Origin: Epilithonimonas hominis
GTDB lineage: Bacteria > Bacteroidota > Bacteroidia > Flavobacteriales > Weeksellaceae
Direction: 5' to 3'
DNA: 64,000 nucleotides
Assembly (NCBI RefSeq): GCF_003730015.1
Contig: NZ_RJTU01000061.1
Location: 175,673-239,672, forward strand
Part shown: positions 42,919-51,020 of the stretch, piece after piece
Layout of the letters: each line of letters opens with the position of its first letter
Numbering within the stretch: position 1 is the first letter of the stretch
Translations under genes and position numbers: made by a program
The notes under the pieces: generated by a model
Told to the model about the DNA's origin: nothing
Database searches by the model: none
What the model saw: the letters and a program-made list of their open reading frames with translations, nothing else

Positions 42919-43716
42919 CTATTGTTGAGATTGAGATTTTATCTCTTTTTGTTTGACGTCATATTCATGGAGCAGGTTATGCTCGGGAGTTTGTTCGATA
43001 GCGTGCATTATTTTGTCCAGAATCTCCGTTGCGGACTCATTATCATAATCAATATCCAAAGCTGGTTTAAACTCCATAGTTGGTTTCACGCCAGTTACTT
43101 TGATTTTCAATCCTTTCTTGTCAAAAGCTCTTCGGAATCCATTGATTTTAATCGGAATTACAGTTGGTCTTTGGTTTTTAATTAACTTAGCCGTTCCTTT
43201 TCTACCTTGTGCATAAGCAGAAGTCGTTCCTTGAGGAAACGTAATAACCCAGCCGTTATCCAAGGCTTTCATAATGTTTTCAACTTCGGTAAGGTCAACC
43301 ATCCTGTTCACATTTTGACCTTCTGCTCTCCAAGTTCTTTTGACTGTAACTGCGCCAGCAATCTTGAAAATTCTTGCCAGGATTCCTTTGTTCATGGTTT
43401 CTTCTGCTGCTACATAATAAAAATCTACTTTCGGATTCAGCAGATAAACAGGGTTTTTTATCGTATTGTGATAACCGTTGTTCACCGCACAAAAAGCGTG
43501 ATACATCGCGGCAACATCAGCAAAATAAGTCTGGTGATTAGACACGAAAAGAACATTGGTGTCCGGCAAATCGGTAAGATTTTCTGTTCCGGTAATCTTC
43601 AGTTTATTAAAACCGTTGAATCTCCTATATGATACTAAACCTAGAATGAAAATAATAATCCTTTTAAGGACGTAGATATTTCCGAAGGAATCAGTAAAAA
43701 TATTTTTTTTTGCCAT
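42919..43716 (-). CDS. 1-acyl-glycerol-3-phosphate acyltransferase family protein
   Basis: The 265-residue membrane-associated acyltransferase has motif I SNHQTYFAD (His61, Asp67, five residues between instead of the usual four), motif II around KVDFYYVAAEE, and motif III FPQGTTS (160-166). Family members normally have FPEGTRS; Glu is Gln here. Motif IV is VIPIKING. It probably acylates lysophosphatidate or a related lysolipid. Family membership is clear but the motif changes lower confidence in the exact substrate. Confidence 0.85.
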   Translation of the reverse strand: MAKKNIFTDSFGNIYVLKRIIIFILGLVSYRRFNGFNKLKITGTENLTDLPDTNVLFVSNHQTYFADVAAMYHAFCAVNNGYHNTIKNPVYLLNPKVDFYYVAAEETMNKGILARIFKIAGAVTVKRTWRAEGQNVNRMVDLTEVENIMKALDNGWVITFPQGTTSAYAQGRKGTAKLIKNQRPTVIPIKINGFRRAFDKKGLKIKVTGVKPTMEFKPALDIDYDNESATEILDKIMHAIEQTPEHNLLHEYDVKQKEIKSQSQQ

Positions 43717-43760
43717 TGATATTTGATTATAACTTCTAAGATCTTAAAATGTTTGCAAAA

Positions 43761-44390
43761 TTAAACATTTTTTAACAAGTTGCTGAATTCACTCAGAATC
43801 ATTGAAGTAGCTCCCCAAATGATATAGCCATTGAAATCAATTACAGGCACTTCATAACCTTTCGTAGACGGTAAAGCCATTATTTTTGGCTGGTCCGGAA
43901 GACTAAGTAAAGATGAAATCGGAAATTCTATCAATTCAACAGCTTCGGTTTCCTGTAAAAAGAATTCCGGATTTTTCTTGGTGTATGATACAAATGAATG
44001 AACATAGAAATTGCTTGGTGGGATATAAATCGGAGACATCTCGCGGATGATTCTCACGTAATGTTCATCAATTCCCAATTCTTCTGAAGTTTCCCGTTTG
44101 GCTGTGTAAGCAAAATCCGGGTCTTCTTTTTCTCTTTTTCCGCCAGGTAATGAGATCTGTCCGCTGTGTCTATCATTTTCATTGATGCTTCTGACAATCA
44201 AAGGAAAATGCCATTCATTATCTTTAAGATAAAGTAAAATATTGACAGCTGCCAGTTTTGGATTTCTCGTCAGAATATCTTCGTAACTGAAAACAGGACG
44301 ATACGGCGGCGAATAAATTTTGTGCGCATTCTCACCCAACAATTCTGCATTTTTAATATCTCTAAGTAAATCTTTTCCAAAAATCTGCAT
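43761..44390 (-). CDS. NUDIX hydrolase, CoA pyrophosphatase type
   Basis: The 209-residue protein has a Nudix box of the CoA-diphosphatase kind: LPGGKREKEDPDFAYTAKRE followed by TSEELGI. The segment before the box has AAVNILLYLKDNEWHFPLIVR. The REXXEE-like core is intact. It likely hydrolyses CoA or a similar dinucleotide. It lies next to the acyltransferase gene on the same strand, 44 bases upstream of it, so co-transcription is possible. Confidence 0.85.
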   Translation of the reverse strand: MQIFGKDLLRDIKNAELLGENAHKIYSPPYRPVFSYEDILTRNPKLAAVNILLYLKDNEWHFPLIVRSINENDRHSGQISLPGGKREKEDPDFAYTAKRETSEELGIDEHYVRIIREMSPIYIPPSNFYVHSFVSYTKKNPEFFLQETEAVELIEFPISSLLSLPDQPKIMALPSTKGYEVPVIDFNGYIIWGATSMILSEFSNLLKNV

Positions 44391-44459
44391 AATCTCAAAG
44401 ATAAGAAAATTGAGACATTACCGCAACGTCAAAATTTTTCTAATGTTTTGTGAAAAAAG

Positions 44460-44486
44460 AAGTCGCAAAGAATGACTCTGCGACTT
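44460..44486 (-). terminator. Terminator of the divergent tolC gene
   Basis: AAGTCGCA (44460-44467) and TGCGACTT (44479-44486) form the stem. On the minus strand a TTCTTTTTT tract follows. Confidence 0.75.
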
Positions 44487-44532
44487 TGTTAATATTATTC
44501 TAAGAGATCTTACAAGTTTATACTGGAAAAAA

Positions 44533-45897
44533 TTACAAATTAATTCCTCGTCCTGCATAAAAATCCAAAACCTTGATGCTGAACACATAATTATATTTGG
44601 CCTGCGCCACAGAACCTTGGGCATTCGCATAATTATTTCTGGCCATTGTTACATCATATATTGTAGAACGTCCGGCTTCATAACTTTTCTCAGCAAAATC
44701 TAACGCCAGTTTGGTGCTTTTTTCCGCCTCAACCGCAGAAGTGTAAACCTCAAAGTTAGAATCTGCATTGAACTGCGCTTGCTGGATGTCCTGTTTTAAC
44801 TGGAACTTTTGCTGTTCAAGATTATTTTTAGCTAGCGTTTCATTGATTTTTGTCTGCTCCACTTGCAGCTTTGTAATCCCTTTATTGAAAATCGGTATGT
44901 TGGCAGATAAACTTAACTGTTGCCCGAAGTTGTCACTATATTGTTGGAAAAAATTTCTCTCCATAATCGGTGTCAATGCGCCGGTTACAGGATCTTGCTG
45001 ATACCCGAGCGTATTTTTATTCAAAAGATTATTGTAAAAACTTCCAATTGCTGCATTGGCAGTTATAGTAGGATAAAAGTTGGTCTTCACCACTTCGGTT
45101 TGTGCTTCCGCAGCTTTGATTCGGATTTCGGCAGCTTTTACAACAGGTTGCGAAGTGTAGGCCATATTCAGAACTTCTTCTACAGATTCCGATTGTGGTG
45201 CTAACTTGTCAGGAACAGGAATATCCACCACATCAAAGGTTTTATAATCTTGCAGTTGAAGGAGCTGAGCCATCGCAAACAAAGCTTTATCTACATTAAT
45301 TTGAGCCGTTTTTACATTCTGTTTTTCTCTTGCCAAAGATGCTGTCGCTTCTGCCAAAACCGTCTGCGCTGTAGTTCCTACTTCCGTGGTGATTTTAGCA
45401 CGGTCATACAGCTTCTGGGCATTGTCCATTGCACTTTCAGAGATTTTTTTGATTTCTCTGTTCAGCATCACGTTTAGGTATTGCTGGGCAATTTGCAGTG
45501 CAATATTATTTTTGATGGTCTCAACATCTTGCAAGCTTGCTTCCACATCGAAACCTGTTTTTCTGATACTTTTTTCCAATCTTCCGTTGTTGTACACCAG
45601 CATGCTGGCGCCCACATTAGCACCATTGTAGTAGCTGTCATTCCGGATGCTGCTGGTTCCAACGAGGGTCTGACCAAAATTCGCATTGTTGTTGATCGTT
45701 CCGGAAACCGAAGGCAGATATTCCTTTTTTGCCATTTCCAGGTTTTTCGTCTGCACATCTTTGTTGTACATCTGTGCCTGAACCTGAAGATTATTCCTGA
45801 TTGCATAATCCACACATTCCTGGATGGTCCATTTCTTCTGGGAAAACCCAAAAACCCCGACTGACAAAAGCGAAATGCAAAATACTTTTCTGAACAT
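44533..45897 (-). CDS. TolC-like outer-membrane efflux protein
   Basis: The 454-residue protein has a signal peptide (about 1-20) and KWTIQECVDYAIRNNLQVQAQ. Two OEP halves with long coiled coils follow (for example LAREKQNVKTAQINVDKALFAMAQLLQLQ). It ends in YAGRGINL. It forms an outer-membrane channel. It is divergent from an ABC ATPase, two permeases and an adaptor (46058-50764), for which it is the natural partner. The 160-base gap between them has no clear promoter on either strand, though TATCTTGC on the tolC strand is close to a -7 box. Confidence 0.9.
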   Translation of the reverse strand: MFRKVFCISLLSVGVFGFSQKKWTIQECVDYAIRNNLQVQAQMYNKDVQTKNLEMAKKEYLPSVSGTINNNANFGQTLVGTSSIRNDSYYNGANVGASMLVYNNGRLEKSIRKTGFDVEASLQDVETIKNNIALQIAQQYLNVMLNREIKKISESAMDNAQKLYDRAKITTEVGTTAQTVLAEATASLAREKQNVKTAQINVDKALFAMAQLLQLQDYKTFDVVDIPVPDKLAPQSESVEEVLNMAYTSQPVVKAAEIRIKAAEAQTEVVKTNFYPTITANAAIGSFYNNLLNKNTLGYQQDPVTGALTPIMERNFFQQYSDNFGQQLSLSANIPIFNKGITKLQVEQTKINETLAKNNLEQQKFQLKQDIQQAQFNADSNFEVYTSAVEAEKSTKLALDFAEKSYEAGRSTIYDVTMARNNYANAQGSVAQAKYNYVFSIKVLDFYAGRGINL

Positions 45898-46057
45898 ATA
45901 AGAAAATTATATACAATAAGACATCATAATTAAAAAAATGTTACGCCTACAGTTAATTTTTTTTTTAAAATTTTGATGCAAGATAAAAAGTAAAAATTTT
46001 TTTTATACGCTGTAACAATTCTAGATACGGATTTACTTATAAAGTAAAATCCAGGCA

Positions 46058-46753
46058 ATGTCAATTCTGAAAATCGAAGACCTCAACAAATCTTATGATA
46101 CGGGAAAAAGCAAACTGCACGTGCTGAAAGGCATCAACCTGAACATTGAGCAGGGCGAGTTTGTTTCCATTATGGGAAGTTCCGGTTCCGGAAAATCAAC
46201 ATTGCTGAACATTATAGGGATTCTGGACGAAGCAGATTCCGGCATTTATGAACTAGACGGTTTTCCCATAAAACACCTCACAGAAGTAAAAGCCGCCGAG
46301 TACAGAAGCCGTTTTCTTGGGTTTATTTTTCAGTCTTTCAATTTGATTAATTATAAAACAGCTCTGGAAAATGTGGCACTTCCTTTATATTATCAAAACG
46401 TTTCCAGAAAAGAGAGAACGAAGAAAGCAGAGGAATACCTGGAAAAAGTAGGATTGAGACAATGGGCAGAACATCTTCCAAGTGAACTTTCCGGAGGACA
46501 AAAACAAAGAATTGCCATTGCAAGAGCACTCATCACAGATCCGAAACTTATTCTGGCAGATGAGCCAACCGGAGCATTGGATTCTAAAACCACTCACGAT
46601 ATTATGAAGTTGCTACAGGATATCAATAATGAGGGTAAAACCATTGTTGTCGTAACGCACGAGCCCGATGTTGCAGCACAAACCAAAAGAAATGTTGTTT
46701 TGAAAGACGGTAGAATAGAAAGCGACGAATTCATTAATCAGATTGTATTATAG
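46058..46753 (+). CDS. ABC transporter ATP-binding protein (MacB/LolD type)
   Basis: The 231-residue ATPase has Walker A GSSGSGKST (40-48), Q-loop FIFQSFNLI, signature LSGGQKQR, Walker B LILADEPTGALD and H-loop VTHEP. It belongs to the type that drives MacB-like exporters. It is the first gene of an operon with two permeases and an adaptor. Confidence 0.95.
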   Translation: MSILKIEDLNKSYDTGKSKLHVLKGINLNIEQGEFVSIMGSSGSGKSTLLNIIGILDEADSGIYELDGFPIKHLTEVKAAEYRSRFLGFIFQSFNLINYKTALENVALPLYYQNVSRKERTKKAEEYLEKVGLRQWAEHLPSELSGGQKQRIAIARALITDPKLILADEPTGALDSKTTHDIMKLLQDINNEGKTIVVVTHEPDVAAQTKRNVVLKDGRIESDEFINQIVL

Positions 46754-46871
46754 CTGGATGCAGCAAGTCGGATGACTGAAGCGATAGTGTAGAAGATAGA
46801 AAATAAAATAAAAAGTGAGAAGCAGGAAACATCAATCATCCTGCATCAAGCTTGAAACCAAAAACCAAAGA

Positions 46872-48101
46872 ATGTTTGATTTAGACCGCTGGCAGGAGAT
46901 TTTTAGTTCCATACGCAGTAATGTATTGCGGACGGTGCTTTCTGGTTTCACAGTAGCGCTCGGTCTGTTTATATTCATTGTTTTGTTCGGGATTGGTAAT
47001 GGTCTGAACAATTCGTTTTCCAAAGCATTTATGAGAGATGCAACCAATCTGATTATGGTTTTTGCTGGTAAAACAACATTGCCATATGCAGGTCTGCAGT
47101 CAGACAGGCAGATTTCATTCAATAATTCAGATTTCTTAGCTATTGAAAAGGAAAGTGGTGATAAAATAGAATATGGCTCACCAAGATATACATCCAACCT
47201 CACGGTCAAGTATGGAAAAGAAAGTGGCAATTATCAGATAAACGGTGTTTTAGGTGATGAAAAGTTACTAGAAAACCGAACAATGATAGACGGCCGATAC
47301 ATCAACCAATTGGATAACGAGCGGAAGCAGAATGTAGCATCTATCGGTAGAATGGTTTGGCGTGATTTGATTCGTGATGGAAATCCTATTGGGAAAGATT
47401 TAGAAATCAACGGAACGATGTTTAAAGTTGTGGGCGTGTTTTCGGATCCTGGCGGTGACTGGGATGAGCGTCATATTTCGGTGCCATTGTCCACACTTCA
47501 GCAGATGAAAAAAGGGTCGGACACCATAAGTACCATTATGTTGTCTTATAACCAGAAGCTAACGCCGGATCAGGCGGTAGAATATGGTCAAGAGATTGAA
47601 AAAACCATCAGAAAAAGACATCAGATTTCACCGGACGATCAGCAGGGGATTTTTGTTAATAATAATGCTTCCAATACTAAAGATTCATTTGCATTTTTGT
47701 TTGTAATAACTGCAGTTGTAGGATTCATTGGGCTTGGGACTTTGTTGGCGGGAATCATAGGTATCAGTAATATTATGGTTTATATTGTGAAAGAAAGAAC
47801 CAAAGAAATAGGCGTTAGAAAAGCAATTGGAGCAAAACCAAGAGGAATTGTTGCCCTGATTTTACAGGAAAGTATTGTTATTACCGTCATATCAGGAGTC
47901 GTGGGTGTAGGACTTGGTGTTTTGGCTTTGAAGCTTATTGGCAATAGCTTGGAAGACTATTTTATATCCGAACCGTCAGTAGGCTGGGGATTGATATTAG
48001 TCGCATTTTTCTGTTTAGTTATTTCCGGTGCTATTGCAGGATTTGTACCGGCTTACCGTGCATCGAAAATAAAACCGATTGAAGCGCTGAGAGCAGAATA
48101 A
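46872..48101 (+). CDS. MacB-type ABC permease, first of a pair
   Basis: The 409-residue protein has an N-terminal helix (about 22-44), a periplasmic MacB_PCD domain (45-270), and three C-terminal helices with KERTKEIGVRKAIGAKPRG and a final IKPIEALRAE. The ATG at 46872 gives the family start MFDLDRWQEIFSSIRSN. An upstream in-frame ATG at 46815 would add an unlikely tail from junction sequence. It is paired with the next gene, which suggests a heterodimeric permease. Confidence 0.9.
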   Translation: MFDLDRWQEIFSSIRSNVLRTVLSGFTVALGLFIFIVLFGIGNGLNNSFSKAFMRDATNLIMVFAGKTTLPYAGLQSDRQISFNNSDFLAIEKESGDKIEYGSPRYTSNLTVKYGKESGNYQINGVLGDEKLLENRTMIDGRYINQLDNERKQNVASIGRMVWRDLIRDGNPIGKDLEINGTMFKVVGVFSDPGGDWDERHISVPLSTLQQMKKGSDTISTIMLSYNQKLTPDQAVEYGQEIEKTIRKRHQISPDDQQGIFVNNNASNTKDSFAFLFVITAVVGFIGLGTLLAGIIGISNIMVYIVKERTKEIGVRKAIGAKPRGIVALILQESIVITVISGVVGVGLGVLALKLIGNSLEDYFISEPSVGWGLILVAFFCLVISGAIAGFVPAYRASKIKPIEALRAE

Positions 48102-48254
48102 TGAGAGAGAGTTTGAGATAATTGAAGTTTTTCAAGGAAATTTACAAAGAGAATATAATATTAAAATATCTGATTAAAGGAGCAAACATCATAGAAAATA
48201 ATCCAGTACAAATTTTCAACCATAACTATCATTAATCATTTATAATCAGAAGAC

Positions 48255-49523
48255 GTGAATATACTTTTTAAAAGAGATACCTGGCAAGAGATTTATTATT
48301 CCCTTCGGAATAATAAGCTAAGGACGTTCCTGACCATGATAGGCGTGGGCTGGGGTATGTTTTTATATGTCAGTCTTTTGGGTGCGGCAAAAGGTATGGA
48401 AAACGGATTCAATAAATTGTTTTCAGGTTTTGCTACCAACTCTATATTTCTTTGGGCTCAGAGTACCAATATTCCGTTTGAAGGTTTTCCAAAGGGAAGA
48501 GCAATGCAGCTCCATCTGAAAGATATTGAATATTTGCAAAAGAAAATTCCTCAGATTGATTACATCTCGCCTCAGAGTGTGAGAGGAAACTTCGGAACGC
48601 CAGGCGACCAGATTTCCAGGAACGGAAAAAAAAATACTTATATGATTACAGGCGATTTTCCGGTTGGGAATCAGATATCAAAAAAGAAATTATTGTTTGG
48701 TAGATATATTAATGATGCTGATATTGCTGGTAGAAAAAATATCATTGTAATAGGAGAGGAGGTTTATAAAAATCTTTTCGATGCCAAGAAAAATGAAAAC
48801 CCCATAGGGAAATCAGTCAGCCTCAAAGGGGTTTTCTTTACCGTAATTGGCGTTTTTCGTGTGGCAAAAGGTGGCGGAATGGAGAATGACCGTTCTGCTT
48901 ACATTCCTTTTTCTACCTATTCAGGTTTGTATAATGAAGGAGATAAAGTTGGTTTTCTGGCGATTGTAGGAAAGCCGGATGCGGACGTTTCTGTGATTGA
49001 AGACAAGGTGAAACAGGAGCTTAAAATCATCAACCACGTTTCGCCGGAAGATACCAATGCTTTTGGAAGTTTCAATCTTGCTAAAGAATTTAAAAAGCTG
49101 ACAGGTTTTCTCACGGGAATGCAATTACTAACCATTATTGTAGGGACACTAACAATTTTGGCAGGCGTTATCGCCATATCCAATATCCTTTTGATTACAG
49201 TAAAAGAAAGAACGAAGGAAATCGGGATCAGAAGAGCGCTTGGCGCCAAACCTTCCGAAGTCCGGAATCAGATTTTGCTGGAAAGCGTTGTCATTACCTT
49301 GTCTTCTGGTTTGCTGGGTTTTTTAGGCGGAATTTTTCTGCTGATGATCCTGAATATTGCAACAATGAATAACGACTCATTCCCTTTTTATAACCCCACT
49401 GTAGATTACAGCAACGTTTTCACAGCAATGGGAATTATGATTTTCCTGGGACTGATCATCGGGTTGATTCCTGCCCAAAGAGCGGTTAAGATCAGGCCAA
49501 TTGAAGCATTGAGGACAGAATAA
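48255..49523 (+). CDS. MacB-type ABC permease, second of a pair
   Basis: The 422-residue protein is a clear relative of the preceding permease, with the same helix-domain-three-helix plan and KERTKEIGIRRALGAKPSEV near the C-terminus. It ends IRPIEALRTE. The start is a GTG at 48255: the family N-terminus (MNILFKRDTWQEIYYSLRNN) begins exactly there and no ATG is near. The 153 bases before it hold no gene. Confidence 0.9.
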   Translation: MNILFKRDTWQEIYYSLRNNKLRTFLTMIGVGWGMFLYVSLLGAAKGMENGFNKLFSGFATNSIFLWAQSTNIPFEGFPKGRAMQLHLKDIEYLQKKIPQIDYISPQSVRGNFGTPGDQISRNGKKNTYMITGDFPVGNQISKKKLLFGRYINDADIAGRKNIIVIGEEVYKNLFDAKKNENPIGKSVSLKGVFFTVIGVFRVAKGGGMENDRSAYIPFSTYSGLYNEGDKVGFLAIVGKPDADVSVIEDKVKQELKIINHVSPEDTNAFGSFNLAKEFKKLTGFLTGMQLLTIIVGTLTILAGVIAISNILLITVKERTKEIGIRRALGAKPSEVRNQILLESVVITLSSGLLGFLGGIFLLMILNIATMNNDSFPFYNPTVDYSNVFTAMGIMIFLGLIIGLIPAQRAVKIRPIEALRTE

Positions 49524-49570
49524 AACTAATAATTTATCAAATATTAAATATCAATTATCATTAAAATATA

Positions 49571-50764
49571 ATGGAAAAGAAAAAATTGACATTCAAAAAA
49601 GTGATTTCCATCATTCTAGGTTTGGTTTTCGTGCTGGCAGTAGTTTTCGGGATCGGCTATCTCATTAAGTCCAATTCCAAAGAAAGTGAGGTGTTTCTCA
49701 CCAGAAAACCAAGCATCAAAAATCTGGACGATAAAGTGATGGCAACCGGAAAAATAGAACCGCGTGAGGAAATTGAAATCAAGCCGAATATTTCTGGGAT
49801 TATTCAAAGCATCAGCGTGAAAGAAGGTGATAAAGTAGAAGCTGGCCAGTTGCTGGCTACCATCAGAATTGTCCCGAATGTGACAGATGTGAATAATGCC
49901 ACTATGCAGATCAATAATTCACAAATCCAGCTGGCCAATGCCAAAATCAACGTAGATAATCAGCAGAAACAGTTTGCAATGCAAGAGAAGCTGTACAAAC
50001 AAGGCGTGATCTCTAAACAGGAATATATCGCAGCCCAGCAACAGTTGCAGACCACGTTGCAACAGCAGAAATTGGCCAGTCAGCAGCTGAATGCTGCTCA
50101 GAAACAGCTGCAGATTGTAAGAACGGGCGCTACACCAGAACTTCAAAGCATGGCGACTACTCAGATTCGTGCGAAAGCTGCTGGAACTGTGCTGGAAATT
50201 CCGGTAAAAGTTGGTGGACAGGTTATTGAGGCTAACTCATTCAATCCCGGCACTACTATCTGTTCCATTGCGGATCTGAATTCTTTGATTTTTAAAGGTA
50301 AAATAGACGAAGCTCAAGCTGGAAAACTGAAAGAAGGGATGGATATGAATGTAGTGATTGGTGCACTTCAAAATAAATCTTTCCCCGGAAAAGTAACACT
50401 GATTGCTCCAAAAGGAACGGAAGAAAGCGGAACAATCAAATTTAACGTGGAAGGAAATGTCACCAATCCAAAAGGGGAATACATTAGAGCAGGATTCAGT
50501 GCAAACGGTGAGGTTCTACTAAGCTCACAGAAAAATGCATTACTTTTGGACGAATCTCTGATTCAGTATGATAAAGGTAATAACAAATCTTTTGTGGAAG
50601 TAAAACAACCAAACGGAAGTTTCAAAAAAACGTATGTAAAGCTGGGGGCAAGTGACGGTATCAATGTTCAGATCCTTTCAGGAATTGATAAAAATGCGGA
50701 GGTAAAAGTATGGAACCCTTCTGATAAGGATAAAGAGGAGCTAAAGGAGAAGAGTAAAAAATAA
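49571..50764 (+). CDS. RND/MacA-type periplasmic adaptor protein
   Basis: The 397-residue membrane-fusion protein has an N-terminal helix (12-30), a lipoyl motif (KPNISGIIQSISVKEGDKVEAGQ), and a glutamine-rich coiled coil (about 110-190, QQQLQTTLQQQKLASQQ). The second lipoyl half (AKAAGTVLEIPVKVGGQVI) and a beta-barrel follow. It resembles MacA. It closes the operon and joins the permease pair to the divergently encoded TolC. Confidence 0.92.
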   Translation: MEKKKLTFKKVISIILGLVFVLAVVFGIGYLIKSNSKESEVFLTRKPSIKNLDDKVMATGKIEPREEIEIKPNISGIIQSISVKEGDKVEAGQLLATIRIVPNVTDVNNATMQINNSQIQLANAKINVDNQQKQFAMQEKLYKQGVISKQEYIAAQQQLQTTLQQQKLASQQLNAAQKQLQIVRTGATPELQSMATTQIRAKAAGTVLEIPVKVGGQVIEANSFNPGTTICSIADLNSLIFKGKIDEAQAGKLKEGMDMNVVIGALQNKSFPGKVTLIAPKGTEESGTIKFNVEGNVTNPKGEYIRAGFSANGEVLLSSQKNALLLDESLIQYDKGNNKSFVEVKQPNGSFKKTYVKLGASDGINVQILSGIDKNAEVKVWNPSDKDKEELKEKSKK

Positions 50765-50787
50765 AACTTTAAATTATATTGTTAAAA

Positions 50788-50822
50788 AAGAATGCGCAGT
50801 CAATTATTGGCTGCGCATTCTT
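50788..50822 (+). terminator. Terminator of the second efflux operon
   Basis: AAGAATGCGCAG (50788-50799) and CTGCGCATTCTT (50811-50822) form a 12-bp stem, followed by AATTTAG. Confidence 0.8.
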
Positions 50823-50973
50823 AATTTAGTAGAATTTGATTTAAATAATTTTTTTATAGTTATTATTTTAATTGTATAAACACTTCAATGTCAATAAAGT
50901 ATGGAAGTTTCCTCTCGTTTTTATCTTTCCCAAAGTGGTGTTGAAACAATGAATAGTGACTCGTAAAAAGCAA

Positions 50974-51000
50974 AAAAGCTGCAAACTAATTGCAGCTTTT
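50974..51000 (-). terminator. Terminator of the outer-membrane barrel gene
   Basis: AAAAGCTGCAA (50974-50984) and TTGCAGCTTTT (50990-51000) form an 11-bp stem with a 5-base loop. On the minus strand a T run follows. Confidence 0.85.
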
Positions 51001-51020
51001 GATTTGTGATTACAATATGA

